This document shows positions 1 to 6,365 of a stretch of DNA of 6,718 nucleotides, in pieces (position 1 is the first letter of the stretch; every line of letters starts with the position of its first letter). The stretch is from NCBI GenBank assembly GCA_021795275.1, contig JAJYPO010000123.1:1-6718 (forward strand), given 5' to 3'. Under the pieces are notes generated by a model. It saw only the letters and a program-made list of their open reading frames with translations, was not told where the DNA came from and ran no database searches. The position numbers were made by a program, and so were the translations under genes. The stretch is from Nitrospirota bacterium (lineage in GTDB: Bacteria; Nitrospirota_A; Leptospirillia; Leptospirillales; Leptospirillaceae).

Positions 1-1
1 G

Positions 2-1093
2 GAGGAGATTTTATGGGGAATTATTTCAGGACCTTTCCGGACGGCCCTTGACATGATCGATCGCGAGGCGGCCTGCGAGATTCAGGACAAGTGGATCGCC
101 ACTGTCGTCGCCCCCGCCCAGGCCTCCCTGTCCAGCAAAGACCTCAAGCAATTTCTCCTCGGGCAGGGAGGGGCCATTCCTGCCTTCATGGAAAAGACGA
201 TGGCTCCTTTTGTCCAGCGGACTCCCCCGGGGTTCAATCTCTTTGTCAGAGACAGGCACACCGTGTCCATAAGGCCTTCATTTCTTGTCTTCATCAACGA
301 CACCATCAATTCCCAACGCGCACTCGATCTGACGGCGAAGCGAAACGAAATTGAGAAAAAGAAACGACATCTCGACCTGGTGAATCTTCGACAGTCGCTG
401 GGCAAGCAGGAACAGAACGACCGGAAAAAGATTCTTTCCATGGCCAAGACGAAGTTTCCGGTGGTGATCAAGGCGCTTCCCACGGACGTGAATACGGAAG
501 CTCTTGCCCGTCCCTATCTTACGAGGCTCACCCTGGAGTGCGCGGAGAAGAAGCATGTGCTGAACAACCTCAATCTTCCGGTCCGAAGGGCCTGGGTCTG
601 GTCCTCTCTCACGTGCGGAAAGACCTCCCTCGAGATCCGTCTCGGAAATCTCGTTCTGACCCGGGAATATTCGGGAGGGAACGGATTCATTCAGTTTGCC
701 CAGCAGTTTTACCAAGGGAGTCTGACCATGACGCCGGCGGACTTTCCTCTGAAGAAAAAGGCTCTGGAGAATCTCCGGGTGACCAACCTGACGGTTCATT
801 TCCAGTTCAAAGGAATTCATACCCTTCTTCTCCGCTACCAGGACTACCTTCAGGCCCAAGAGTCGCTCGACAGGGTCAAGGAGAAAATTGCCCGGATCGA
901 TCAGGAGCTGGCCATTCAGGACACCAGCACACTCGACAATCAGAAGGCCGCATTGAAGAGCCAGCCGTTTGCCATCGAGGATCTCCCCACGGACATTGCG
1001 GTCTGCCTTCCGGGAGAGGTCTCCGGAGTTCCATCTGAAGGCGGGAGCGGGGGCACCCCCGGCTCCTCCGCACGAGAAGGGAGTGTAAAATGA
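2..1093 (+). CDS. tssM: Type VI secretion membrane-complex protein TssM (IcmF family), C-terminal part, 5'-truncated by window edge
   Basis: The frame is open from base 2, so this is the last 363 codons of a longer protein; the ATG at 53 is internal. The piece begins LWGIISGPFRTALD followed by AACEIQDKW, like the segment that precedes the C-terminal domain in TssM/IcmF proteins. Further on, the pattern NNLNLP..W.W...CG (about residues 171-189 counted from 53), then LEIRLGNLVLTREYSG, F..F..G and PADFPLKKKAL match the C-terminal beta-rich domain of long TssM homologues. The family-like end LPTDIAVC (311-318) follows. In the family, TssM (usually above 1100 residues) spans the inner membrane, and its periplasmic C-terminus contacts the TssJ lipoprotein. 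Two charged, probably coiled-coil stretches lie at about residues 90-127 and 262-304. The last 25 residues are Gly/Ser-rich. The TGA overlaps the tssA ATG by four bases, suggesting translational coupling. Confidence 0.82.
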   Translation, partial: EEILWGIISGPFRTALDMIDREAACEIQDKWIATVVAPAQASLSSKDLKQFLLGQGGAIPAFMEKTMAPFVQRTPPGFNLFVRDRHTVSIRPSFLVFINDTINSQRALDLTAKRNEIEKKKRHLDLVNLRQSLGKQEQNDRKKILSMAKTKFPVVIKALPTDVNTEALARPYLTRLTLECAEKKHVLNNLNLPVRRAWVWSSLTCGKTSLEIRLGNLVLTREYSGGNGFIQFAQQFYQGSLTMTPADFPLKKKALENLRVTNLTVHFQFKGIHTLLLRYQDYLQAQESLDRVKEKIARIDQELAIQDTSTLDNQKAALKSQPFAIEDLPTDIAVCLPGEVSGVPSEGGSGGTPGSSAREGSVK

Positions 1094-2640
1094 CCGGAGC
1101 CGACCTTGGGCGCAGTCCGATTCGTCCGGAGGCCCCCGCCGGAGACGATGTTCGCGATCAGGATGTTTTCGTTGACCTCCAGGCCGAGATGAATCGCTCC
1201 CAGACGGTGACGTCGGGGGCGTCCGCCGTTGTCGACTGGTCGAATATCCGAAAAATTTCCGCATCGATCCTGGAAAGCCGGAGCAAGGATCTTCTTGTCG
1301 CTGCCTACTTCTGCGTAGCCATGGCGAAAACGGAGGGTCCGGCGGGTGTGGTGGAGGGAATTTCCCTGCTCAATGCCATGGTGGCGGAACACTGGGAGGC
1401 TCTTTTTCCTCCGATCTCCCGTCTCCGCGCCCGGAGAAACGCGTTGTCCTGGTGGATGACCCAGATGCAGGAGATCCTTCCCGCCCTGTCCTCTCCGCCT
1501 CTCTCCCCCGAGGTTATGGCGCAAGGCGTCCGTGAGATCCGGGAACTGAATGCCGCATTGGGGGAGAAGGATCCCGACGGTCCGTCCCTCTCTCCTTTGT
1601 ATCCGCTGGTCGAAGGGTTGCCGGTCACTTTACCGGAGACCCCGCCCCTCTCCCCCTCCGAGTCCACCGGTACGCCCGCTAGAGCTCCTTCGTCGGCCCC
1701 TTCCCCGGATAGGCCCGAAAACACGCTCTCGATTTCTCAGGAAGGAGATCCGCTCACGACGCTGGAGGAGATTTCTCCGGCACTTCTGTCGCTGGCCGAT
1801 CGCCTGCTCGAGGCCGACCCGGAGGATAGCCGTTCGCACGTTCTCTCGCGACTGATTCTCTGGGAGGGCATTCGGGAAATGCCTTCAAACGAGGAGGGGA
1901 TGACCCGGATTCCCGCCCCTCCTCCGCACGTGTTGTCAGCCCTGGAAACCCAACTCGAGTCCGGGACAGAAGATGATGCTCTCCGATTTCTCCTGGGGCG
2001 GCAGGCCGAATTTCCCTTTTGGCTCGACCTTTCCTTCCGGGCGGGGAAGATTCTTGAAGGCCGCGGTCCAAACGGATCGGGGGGAGCGGAGGCCCTTCGC
2101 GGGGCGCTTCGGACCCTTGTCGCCCGGCTTCCCGGAATCGAGTGCCTTTCGTTTTCCGGAGGGGAGAGACCGTTTCTGTCGGAAGAGGGTCGCGCCTGGA
2201 TTGCCCAAGGAACGATGTCGGCGGAGACGGACGAGGCAGACGACGGATCCCCAAGGTCGAACCCGGCACTTTCGGCGGTCCGCTCCGCCATTTCGGCCGG
2301 AAAGATTTTCGAGGCGTGCGACCTTTTCGAGGAGATTCGCCGGAAAGAGCCTTCGCCTCGAGGACGATTTCTCCTGAACCTCGAGTTTCTCTCGACCGTC
2401 GAACAGATGGGGAGGGAGATCCCCGTTCTTTCGTTGGCGAATGTTCTTTTCGAAGAGATCGAGAGAGTCGACCTCGCTCTCTGGGAGCCGGCGCTGGCCG
2501 CTCGGGCGCTTCCGGTCTTGTGTCGGATTTATCGGTCGAGCGGGGACGAGACCATGAGAGGGAGGGCAGAGAAATTGGCGGTGCGTCTTTCCGCCCTCGA
2601 CATATCCGGAGCGACAAGGCTTTTCCAGAATGCCCGATAA
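1090..2640 (+). CDS. tssA: Type VI secretion system protein TssA (ImpA_N / VasJ type)
   Basis: TssA helps recruit the T6SS baseplate and coordinates tail tube and sheath assembly in the cytoplasm. The N-terminal ImpA_N domain (about residues 10-130) is clear: PAGDD at 16-20, DW at 49-50, SKDLLVAAYFCVA at 65-77, HWEALFPP at 101-108 and RRNALSWW at 115-122. A Pro/Ser-rich linker follows (about 165-210). The middle region has R..LWEGIREMP, FPFWLDL (308-314) and RLPGIECLSF (346-355), which are typical of VasJ-type TssA. The C-terminal VasJ domain (about 393-515) contains GRFLLNLEFLS and LALWEPALAARALP. The length of 516 residues is normal for the long VasJ-like class. The start is fixed by GGGAG six bases upstream of the ATG and by the ATGA overlap with tssM. 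Nothing appears truncated or shifted, so this is the most secure call in the window. Confidence 0.95.
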   Translation: MTGADLGRSPIRPEAPAGDDVRDQDVFVDLQAEMNRSQTVTSGASAVVDWSNIRKISASILESRSKDLLVAAYFCVAMAKTEGPAGVVEGISLLNAMVAEHWEALFPPISRLRARRNALSWWMTQMQEILPALSSPPLSPEVMAQGVREIRELNAALGEKDPDGPSLSPLYPLVEGLPVTLPETPPLSPSESTGTPARAPSSAPSPDRPENTLSISQEGDPLTTLEEISPALLSLADRLLEADPEDSRSHVLSRLILWEGIREMPSNEEGMTRIPAPPPHVLSALETQLESGTEDDALRFLLGRQAEFPFWLDLSFRAGKILEGRGPNGSGGAEALRGALRTLVARLPGIECLSFSGGERPFLSEEGRAWIAQGTMSAETDEADDGSPRSNPALSAVRSAISAGKIFEACDLFEEIRRKEPSPRGRFLLNLEFLSTVEQMGREIPVLSLANVLFEEIERVDLALWEPALAARALPVLCRIYRSSGDETMRGRAEKLAVRLSALDISGATRLFQNAR

Positions 2641-2648
2641 GGATGAAC

Positions 2649-2666
2649 GTGGAGACCGTTCTCCAC
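2649..2666 (+). other. Short intercistronic hairpin downstream of tssA
   Basis: GTGGAGA and TCTCCAC form a perfect 7-bp stem around the tetraloop CCGT, starting 8 bases after the tssA stop. No T-run follows, so it is not a standard intrinsic terminator. It could protect the tssA 3' end or modulate expression of the downstream 119-codon gene. A stem of this size is also expected by chance in a window of this length, so the position is the main argument. Confidence 0.35.
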
Positions 2667-2718
2667 AGGATCGGGAATTCGTTGTGCACCACCTGTCCGG
2701 GAGGATGAGGAGGAGAGG

Positions 2719-3078
2719 ATGGCCATCAAGCCTTATACGGTCCGTCGTGAGCCTGTCTGCGACAAGAATTCTGAATCGGAGTCCCGAGAACGATTTCTTG
2801 CGCTCCGGACCTCCTTCTATCGGGAGCTGGCCAGGCTCCTTCAGATGCGAACAGATATGAGCCTTCCCGAGCTTATTTCCGTTCTTGAGCATACGGAAAA
2901 ATACCCCCGCTGCATTTTGCAGAGCATGGCAAAGAAGCTGCGGGAGGGCGAGGCTTCCTTTTCCGTGGCGATCCGGGATTACGTTCCCGTCAGGGATTCG
3001 GTCATCCTGAATCTGGCGGAAAAACGATTTTGTCCTCTGGAGAGCGCCCTGGGGTTTCTGGTGGACTTTCCTGAATGA
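2719..3078 (+). CDS. Small protein resembling a single cytosolic T2SSF (GspF/PilC-type) domain
   Basis: This 119-residue protein is supported by AGGAGG five bases before the ATG and by G/C-rich third codon positions. From about residue 33 it follows the T2SSF half-domain pattern. FYRELARLL is the first helix, followed by LPELISVLEHTEKYP, MAKKLREGEASFSVAI (compare 'lreGeslseAl'), VPVRDSVI and LAEKRFCPLESALGFL (compare 'iaaGEesGnLpeaL'). Known GspF/PilC proteins carry two such domains plus membrane helices and are inner-membrane platforms of type II secretion and type IV pili. Here there is one domain, no membrane helix and no second copy. The 30-residue N-terminus is polar and unassigned. It lies 78 bases after tssA on the same strand, so co-transcription is likely. 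The family match is from pattern reading only. It could instead be an unrelated helical protein acting as a T6SS accessory. That it is a real gene is more certain than its function. Confidence 0.7.
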   Translation: MAIKPYTVRREPVCDKNSESESRERFLALRTSFYRELARLLQMRTDMSLPELISVLEHTEKYPRCILQSMAKKLREGEASFSVAIRDYVPVRDSVILNLAEKRFCPLESALGFLVDFPE

Positions 3079-3491
3079 GACGACATCAAGTTCGGAGAGT
3101 GCAAGGGAAGGCCGGAGAGTTTGTTGGGAGGCCCTGGATCCAGGTTTCTTGCCCAGGTCTTGACTGAATCCGGCCCGAATGGTCCGGTCTGGCCAATATT
3201 CCTCACCCATTGTGGAAGGGTGGGGCGAAAACGGGTCCGGAAAAACAACATCGGAGCTCGATCCAGCCACCCCGCCCCAGGAACGTCTTCTGCGAAGATG
3301 AGAGATGGGAACCTTCCGCGATCAGGCCGCCGCTGCCTCTCTCGTGTTTCGGTCTGTTTTCCCGACAGGCGAAATGGTGGGAGAGGATCTCGACGTTTCC
3401 TCGGTTCGGCTCGTCGGGAAAAACTCCCGGGCGTCCTCACAACAATCGATGACGGCCGGAGGATGCTGCGGGCGGCACCGGAGGCGATGAA
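3079..3491. other. Gene-poor stretch without a convincing gene
   Basis: About 410 bases follow the T2SSF-like gene. No ORF here combines a good ribosome site, consistent G/C-ending codons and a recognisable product. A 61-codon ORF (3305-3490, +) starts with coding-like codons but has no clear Shine-Dalgarno and ends in Arg/Cys-rich sequence. Structural elements include the perfect palindrome CCTGGATCCAGG (3133-3144) followed by TTTCTT, too weak to call a terminator. There is also a perfect 10-bp inverted repeat, TTTTCCCGAC (3357-3366) and GTCGGGAAAA (3413-3422), with a 46-base spacer. No clear sigma70-type promoter was found. The region may carry the end of the T6SS transcription unit and the regulatory region of the next unit, or a decayed gene. 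Confidence 0.4.
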
Positions 3492-3572
3492 ATGGGAAAG
3501 AAGCGGGGATTGTCATTGTCTGTCCTCAAGGCCTTGAAGCCGGCTGGCACGTTTCAGGCTCCGGTGACATGA
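3492..3572 (+). CDS. Possible 26-residue leader-like small ORF
   Basis: The ATG at 3492 has a perfect GGAGG at 3480-3484 with 7-base spacing, the best ribosome site in this gap. The peptide begins MGKKRGLSLSVLKALKPAG, basic then mildly hydrophobic. Its TGA (3570-3572) overlaps an ATG at 3569 in an ATGA junction, and that ATG is in frame with the downstream transporter gene. This layout would allow translational coupling or a leader-peptide role. No family is recognised. An ORF this short can arise by chance, and the overlap is meaningful only if the transporter starts at 3569 rather than 3659. Confidence 0.25.
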   Translation: MGKKRGLSLSVLKALKPAGTFQAPVT

Positions 3573-3658
3573 TGACATTTTGTCTCTCCCCCTTCGAATG
3601 TTTTTTTAAGGACAGGCCGGGAGGGTTTCCCCTGAGCACGAAGGTCAGAAACATAAAA

Positions 3659-5782
3659 ATGGTCCGACAGGCGTTTTGGTGCTTGTCCTTGGTCCTTATG
3701 GCGGTCTTTGTTCCGGATCCTGTTCGGGCCAGCGACTGCATTTCGACGGGATCTCTCTCGGTCATCATGATGGATTGTACCCCTGCGGTTGCCGGTCCCG
3801 AAAAGCCCGGAGCGAAGAAGGAGGAACCCGATCGATTCGACAGGGACTGGACCTTAAGGATTCGCGCCCCTCAGGGCGACTGGCATTCTTCCCTTCGGGC
3901 CAGTGTCGCATTGTGGGTGGAGAAAAGACTCTATCCCAATGCGACGAAGGAGGAAAATGCGCTCATGAGCGTGGCAATTCAGCATCTTGCGCGCATGGGA
4001 TTTCCGATCAGGGCGGTCAAAGAATCGGACCTGATCACCAGGGTGAATGTGACGGCCAAGACACTCAATAGAATCGCCGCAACCCTCGACAAGGCGCTGC
4101 GCAGGGGGCATCTGACCTATCATGTGTCCCGGGTGATTGTTGCAGGAGGGTCGGAGAAAGAGAACCAGTTTGCGTCCGCGCAACTCCCGGTTCCCGAGAG
4201 CGGGATTGTCGATTCTGAGGGTATGTCCGCGAGGCTCTTTGCTCTCTCCCAGATTCCCGGATATACCCGGGCCGACGGCATGATGGTGCCTGCAATCGCG
4301 ACCCGGAATGTGAGTTTTTCCTTGCCTCACATCCTGATCATCCATAGCGACCGGAAAGACTGGGCGCGGGACATTCGTCGACAGGTGTTTTTGCTTGTGG
4401 CCAACCTGGTGATCGACATGAAGAACCCGCTGGCCAAGAAGATTGTGAAAACACTCTCCGGTCGGCTTTCGCGGCTCGACTGGCCCCTTCTCAAGATTCA
4501 ACAGGAAACAAAAGAGACCTACCGTGTCGAGGCGCCTTCCCGTCTTCTGAACACCCTCAAGAACATTCTTCTTCAGGCCGCGACCCTCGGGAGAGTCTCC
4601 GATGACTCTGTCATCGAGAATCCGAAGGGGCAGCTCTCCACCGGCAACATCTTCGCCCCGCTTCCGGAGGCATTGGAGTTTGACAACTTTCTCGTGCACC
4701 TCACGCCGACTCCGACCTTCTCCGGATCCCAGGTCGAAATCGACAATTACGGCTATGCTCCGACCGGCGCAGTCACGTTGAACGCGATCGGAAACGTCAA
4801 CAATGCTCTTTTGGCGGGAGGACTCTTCACCGTCGGGGCCTCGACGACGTTCGGGGGCATGAACTCGGGAAGCCTGGGTTACTCCTTTCCGATAGGCTTG
4901 TATGTGCGGGCAGGAATGGATTTATTTGCCATGAACTACAAAATCGGGCTTGGCCTGTCGCCTTGGGGAAGCGGGGTCAACACCCAAGCACTCACCGCTC
5001 TGGGGGTGAGCGGCAGCAATTACTCGGGAGATCTTTGGATCAACCAGGCGATTGTCCAGAAGGAAGACCGGAAGCTTGTACTCAAGGAGACGATTTTTCT
5101 CAAAGAATTCCAGGACTCTTACTCTCCCACGGTCCAGAACGACCGAAGCCTTGTTGGCGGGATCCTCGATCTGTCGGGGTCCAGGGCGTTGGGCCGCCTG
5201 AATCTCTCTTTTGACCTCTCCGACACCGAATACGATCTCTCCCAGGGAAGCGGTTCCAGTCCCGTCAATCCCTTCTATTACGACACACAGGGTTTTCAGA
5301 ATTATATAACAGGCAACGGACAGGTCGGGTTTGCCTTTACGCCCAAATACTCGATGACTCTGGGAACGGTGGACCAGCAATATATCGGTGGAGGAACCCT
5401 CGATCCCATGCTCCAGGCCACGCTCGGGGGCATGGCGAATGTGATGGTCCTTCCCACGGCCTCCCTCTTCGGAAACAATCTTTACGTTGGAACACTGACA
5501 TTCACCCGGACGGACTCCGTTGATGCCGGAACTTTCTATACGTCGGGATTCTTCGATGCAGGAGAAATCTCGGGAATTGGAACCAGTTTTGGCGCCATGG
5601 GACCCGGTGTGGAGGAATCCTTTTCTTCCAAACACTTCTTTGCAAGGATCGATGCGGCAGTTCCGGTCGGGCCTCTTCCCGTCCAGGGGTTGGGAAACTC
5701 GATTACGGCAATGACCGGTGGAAATATCGGACAAGGGGGGATTCCCATTCAGCTTTGGTTGTCGATCGGCCTTCGGGAGTAG
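3659..5782 (+). CDS. Outer-membrane transporter of the TpsB/FhaC (ShlB/HecB, Omp85-related) type
   Basis: TpsB proteins export partner proteins across the outer membrane (two-partner or type Vb secretion). From the ATG at 3659 the 707-residue product has a typical signal peptide: a VRQ n-region, a hydrophobic core to about 18 and likely cleavage after VRA (22-24). Segments at about 119-165 (TLNRIAATLDKALRRGHLTY) and 184-230 (ARLFALSQIPG) resemble the two POTRA domains of FhaC. A helical stretch (about 231-345) precedes the barrel, which starts near EIDNYGYAPTGAVTLN (360-375), like the TpsB 'lDN.Gs..TG' entry, and runs in alternating strands to the end. LDP..QATLGG (581-591) and FFDAG (631-635) match conserved TpsB positions, but the VRGY/F tetrad reads VMVL (595-598). 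It is longer than usual (FhaC-like proteins are about 550-590). The frame also has ATGs at 3569 and 3572, which would add 30 residues. Neither start has a good ribosome site; 3659 is chosen for the signal peptide. Another Omp85-like or unrelated barrel remains possible. Confidence 0.75.
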   Translation: MVRQAFWCLSLVLMAVFVPDPVRASDCISTGSLSVIMMDCTPAVAGPEKPGAKKEEPDRFDRDWTLRIRAPQGDWHSSLRASVALWVEKRLYPNATKEENALMSVAIQHLARMGFPIRAVKESDLITRVNVTAKTLNRIAATLDKALRRGHLTYHVSRVIVAGGSEKENQFASAQLPVPESGIVDSEGMSARLFALSQIPGYTRADGMMVPAIATRNVSFSLPHILIIHSDRKDWARDIRRQVFLLVANLVIDMKNPLAKKIVKTLSGRLSRLDWPLLKIQQETKETYRVEAPSRLLNTLKNILLQAATLGRVSDDSVIENPKGQLSTGNIFAPLPEALEFDNFLVHLTPTPTFSGSQVEIDNYGYAPTGAVTLNAIGNVNNALLAGGLFTVGASTTFGGMNSGSLGYSFPIGLYVRAGMDLFAMNYKIGLGLSPWGSGVNTQALTALGVSGSNYSGDLWINQAIVQKEDRKLVLKETIFLKEFQDSYSPTVQNDRSLVGGILDLSGSRALGRLNLSFDLSDTEYDLSQGSGSSPVNPFYYDTQGFQNYITGNGQVGFAFTPKYSMTLGTVDQQYIGGGTLDPMLQATLGGMANVMVLPTASLFGNNLYVGTLTFTRTDSVDAGTFYTSGFFDAGEISGIGTSFGAMGPGVEESFSSKHFFARIDAAVPVGPLPVQGLGNSITAMTGGNIGQGGIPIQLWLSIGLRE

Positions 5783-5783
5783 C

Positions 5784-6365
5784 ATGAAGTTTACGCTCCT
5801 GGTGGCCGTTCGAAAAAAAACCGACAAGAGACACTGTGAGGCCGACTGGGTCATGCGGGCACTCCCGACCGGATACGGGATTGAGAAGGGTCCGATGATC
5901 CGAAGGTCGCCCCCCTGTCCCAGGGATCGGACCGAAGCCGGGAGACTGATGGTAGAGCAAGGATTGACGCGACAGGAGCCATCCCACCGCATGGCGGCTC
6001 TCCAGGGCATACTGGCGGGAACGGTCAGGGTGTGTGTGAAAATCGCCCCCTCCAAAGTGGCAGGAGAGCCTGGACCCCATCCGTCATCTCGTCCGGCAAC
6101 GAGGGGGAAGCGACGACCTACCGCCAATCGGATCCTCCTGCCCCAGGGGAGACACGATCACGGCCGAAACCTCGGGGTCGTCGATCTTGACGTCCGAGTT
6201 CCGGGGGTCCAGATGGTTCGGGGATTTGAAAACGTGGAAACTTCTGTGGAAGCCCTTGCCCCAATGGTCTCTTCAGGCGGATTCTCCCCGGCGGGAATGT
6301 TCTTGCCGGCAGAGGAAGCCGTGACGGGAAAAGGAGGCGTTTTCCTTTGGGAACTGCAGCCATGA
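5784..6365 (+). CDS. Doubtful hypothetical ORF, 193 codons, possibly overlying a decayed gene
   Basis: The ATG lies one base after the transporter stop, with GGGAG four bases upstream, and the frame is open for 193 codons to a TGA that overlaps the next gene. These points favour a gene. Against it, the product is Arg/Pro-rich with no recognisable domain, signal peptide or membrane helix. My hand count over 5885-6148 gave similar G+C at all three codon positions (about 61-66%), unlike the solid genes here, where third positions are clearly richer. The first 40 codons look coding-like. Later, other frames look better: 6068-6148 in the frame starting at 6068, and 6151-6324 in the frame starting at 6151. 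It may be a real fast-evolving protein or a frameshifted remnant. An 8-A run (5813-5820) lies near its start. Confidence 0.3.
   Translation: MKFTLLVAVRKKTDKRHCEADWVMRALPTGYGIEKGPMIRRSPPCPRDRTEAGRLMVEQGLTRQEPSHRMAALQGILAGTVRVCVKIAPSKVAGEPGPHPSSRPATRGKRRPTANRILLPQGRHDHGRNLGVVDLDVRVPGVQMVRGFENVETSVEALAPMVSSGGFSPAGMFLPAEEAVTGKGGVFLWELQP
6332..6337 (+). promoter_or_regulatory. Ribosome binding site favouring a TTG start at 6347
   Basis: A perfect AGGAGG lies 9 bases upstream of a TTG at 6347 that is in frame with the exported protein. The nearest ATG (6362) is 24 bases from this site and has no Shine-Dalgarno of its own, so the TTG is the better-supported start. Confidence 0.55.

Noticed and set aside
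2643..2708. 21-codon ORF between tssA and the T2SSF-like gene
   Set aside because: No Shine-Dalgarno, no recognisable peptide, and it ends an out-of-frame shadow of tssA.
3133..3150. Palindrome CCTGGATCCAGG followed by TTTCTT as an intrinsic terminator
   Set aside because: The hairpin would have only a 4-bp stem with a GATC loop, and the T-run is interrupted, so a working terminator is not supported.
3224..3250. Walker A-like peptide GENGSGKTT in a short + strand frame
   Set aside because: It lacks the hydrophobic strand that precedes a real P-loop, sits in a roughly 40-codon frame closed by stops at 3161 and 3299, and the codons show no third-position bias. A chance match to the loose P-loop pattern is expected in a window of this size.
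1936..3270. Long antisense ORF (444 codons) over tssA and the next gene
   Set aside because: Arg/Ser/Pro-rich translation typical of the shadow of GC-rich genes; the + strand genes have clear domains and ribosome sites.
3305..3490. 61-codon ORF on the + strand
   Set aside because: The first 40 codons look coding-like, but there is no clear Shine-Dalgarno, the C-terminus is Arg/Cys-rich and nothing is recognised. It may be part of a decayed gene.
3580..3608. TTGTCT ... T-run as a promoter for the transporter gene
   Set aside because: No acceptable -10 box at 16-18 bases; the T7 run matches TATAAT at only about half of the positions or fewer.
5889..5933. 8-bp inverted repeat GGTCCGAT / ATCGGACC with a 29-base loop
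   Set aside because: Several repeats of this size and spacing are expected by chance in this window; no T-run or other context supports a function.
4922..6127. Antisense ORF of 401 codons over the transporter end and the following region
   Set aside because: It mostly mirrors the transporter coding frame, has no recognisable domain, and the + strand barrel motifs are clear.
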